A stretch of 6,376 nt of DNA from Planctomycetales bacterium (GTDB lineage: Bacteria; Planctomycetota; Planctomycetia; Planctomycetales; Planctomycetaceae): NCBI GenBank assembly GCA_020050375.1, contig JAGVKR010000043.1, forward strand, positions 1 through 6,376. Reading direction: 5' to 3'. Below are positions 5,612 through 6,376 of the stretch, in pieces; positions within the stretch are counted from its first letter, which is position 1; the number at the start of each line of letters is the position of its first letter. The notes beneath the pieces were generated by a model, which was not told where the DNA came from, did no database searches, and was given only the letters and a program-made list of their open reading frames with translations. A program made the position numbers and the translations under genes.

Positions 5612-6376
5612 ATGGTGCTCGTGAAAAAATTCTTCGGCCGATTCGTTGCGGCCATGGCTCTCCTCGTGGTCGGAGCGTCGAGTCCGTCGATTTCGGACGC
5701 TGGCGTGTCCTACAACGGCTGGAATTACGCGATCGACTCGCAGAACGACGGCTCGGGCGGGGCGGGCTTCGAGATGCGGGGCCTGGCCTTCCGTCAATAC
5801 AACGGAACGGCGTATTTTGCGGTGAGCAGCGGGATGCCGCTCGGCGGCAATCCGTGGGGAGGAGCGCTCAACAACACCATCTCGACAGGAGATCTGTTTC
5901 TCAATTTCTCGTCGCACAATCTCGATACGCCGGGTGAATTCAACGATTCGCGGGTGCTGGGAATCCGCTTCGACAGCTCGAACGACTCGCTGAACAACGT
6001 CGGCGGAAGCAACCAGACCCTGGGTGTGTTCGCGAACATCACGCCGGCCGCCCTGGCGCTGCAGAACTCGGGTTATGGGTCGCTGCAACAGTATTACAAT
6101 GCCGGCCACGGCGCCGCTTCCGGTGCGATGGGGGACCTCAGTACGACAGCCAACGCGATCAGCTACCTCGGCAACGGCACGATGTACCCGAATATCGGCA
6201 GTGGAACAAAAATCGGAGACATTGCCCTGCTGAACAAAGCGGCGCTGGGGGTGCTTGGGCTCGATTTCGCGCATTTCGGCGCCGACCCGAACGGAAATCA
6301 GGTGTTCGGATTTTCACTCGCCGCCAATTTGCTTCCGGGGGGGAGCTTCACGGCACACCTCTTCTACGAATGCATC
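5612..6376 (+). CDS. Predicted secreted exosortase-dependent surface protein, XDD3-like (3' end cut off)
   Basis: The visible 255 residues begin with a signal peptide: basic KK at 5-6 and R10, a hydrophobic stretch at about 11-22, and a likely cleavage after SDA (residue 30). The mature part is rich in Gly, Asn and Ser and poor in Lys. It shows GWNYAIDSQNDG (36-47), FEMRGLAFRQ, TGDLFLNFS, LGVFANIT, LGLDFAHFGA (215-224), QVFGFSLAANLLPGG (230-244) and FTAHLFYEC (246-254). From memory these fit the XDD3 family of exosortase-dependent surface proteins in cyanobacteria and planctomycetes. Members end in a short sorting signal, hydrophobic helix and basic tail, cut by an exosortase after export. 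That C-terminus lies beyond the window, so the sorting step is inference. The protein would act at the cell surface or in the matrix; its function is not known. A 417-base gap upstream suggests its own transcription unit. Confidence 0.75.
   Translation, partial: MVLVKKFFGRFVAAMALLVVGASSPSISDAGVSYNGWNYAIDSQNDGSGGAGFEMRGLAFRQYNGTAYFAVSSGMPLGGNPWGGALNNTISTGDLFLNFSSHNLDTPGEFNDSRVLGIRFDSSNDSLNNVGGSNQTLGVFANITPAALALQNSGYGSLQQYYNAGHGAASGAMGDLSTTANAISYLGNGTMYPNIGSGTKIGDIALLNKAALGVLGLDFAHFGADPNGNQVFGFSLAANLLPGGSFTAHLFYECI

Noticed and set aside
5134..5655. 173-codon minus-strand open frame across the intergenic gap
   Set aside because: It overlaps both flanking genes, has no recognisable domain, and shows no ribosome binding site that would support it.
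5321..6274. 317-codon minus-strand open frame
   Set aside because: Its product is rich in Arg, Val and His with no motif, and it lies opposite the surface protein gene, whose signal peptide and family motifs are clear. It is a shadow of GC-rich coding sequence.

Overview
The window is GC-rich and reads like the chromosome of a member of the Planctomycetota. That placement is inference. It rests on the predicted exosortase-type surface protein at the right edge, the degenerate HAD-fold protein, the amino acid kinase start at the left edge, and intergenic palindromic repeats of a kind I associate with this phylum. No rRNA, tRNA, CRISPR array or phage gene was seen.

Layout: the first 81 bases, on the minus strand, are the N-terminus of a protein with the VxKLGGSLL motif of the amino acid kinase superfamily. 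A divergent intergenic region follows, and then everything runs on the plus strand. The genes are: a HAD-fold protein whose four catalytic motifs all look degenerate (335-1291, start uncertain); a dual-ATPase ABC-F protein (1489-3420); a carboxyltransferase (beta) subunit of a biotin-dependent acyl-CoA carboxylase, closest in motifs to methylcrotonyl-CoA carboxylase (3545-5194); and the N-terminal 255 residues of a secreted protein resembling the XDD3 family of exosortase-dependent surface proteins (5612 to the right edge).

The intergenic DNA is unusually structured. The gap between the HAD-like gene and the ABC-F gene is almost entirely one large imperfect palindrome built of 7-bp units (1292-1485), ending three bases before the ABC-F start codon. 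The gap after the ABC-F gene holds two diverged copies of a REP-like hairpin in head-to-head orientation (3430-3492). A third, unrelated palindrome lies inside the ABC-F gene, in its low-complexity linker (3139-3164). The 417-base gap before the surface protein holds small hairpins but no gene I can support.

The genes do not form an obvious pathway. The ABC-F protein probably works on the ribosome, the carboxyltransferase in acyl-CoA metabolism (its biotin carboxylase and biotin carrier partners are not in the window), and the surface protein outside the cytoplasm. I did not find a new multi-gene system. The items most worth a second look are the HAD pseudoenzyme and the repeat elements bracketing and invading the ABC-F gene.
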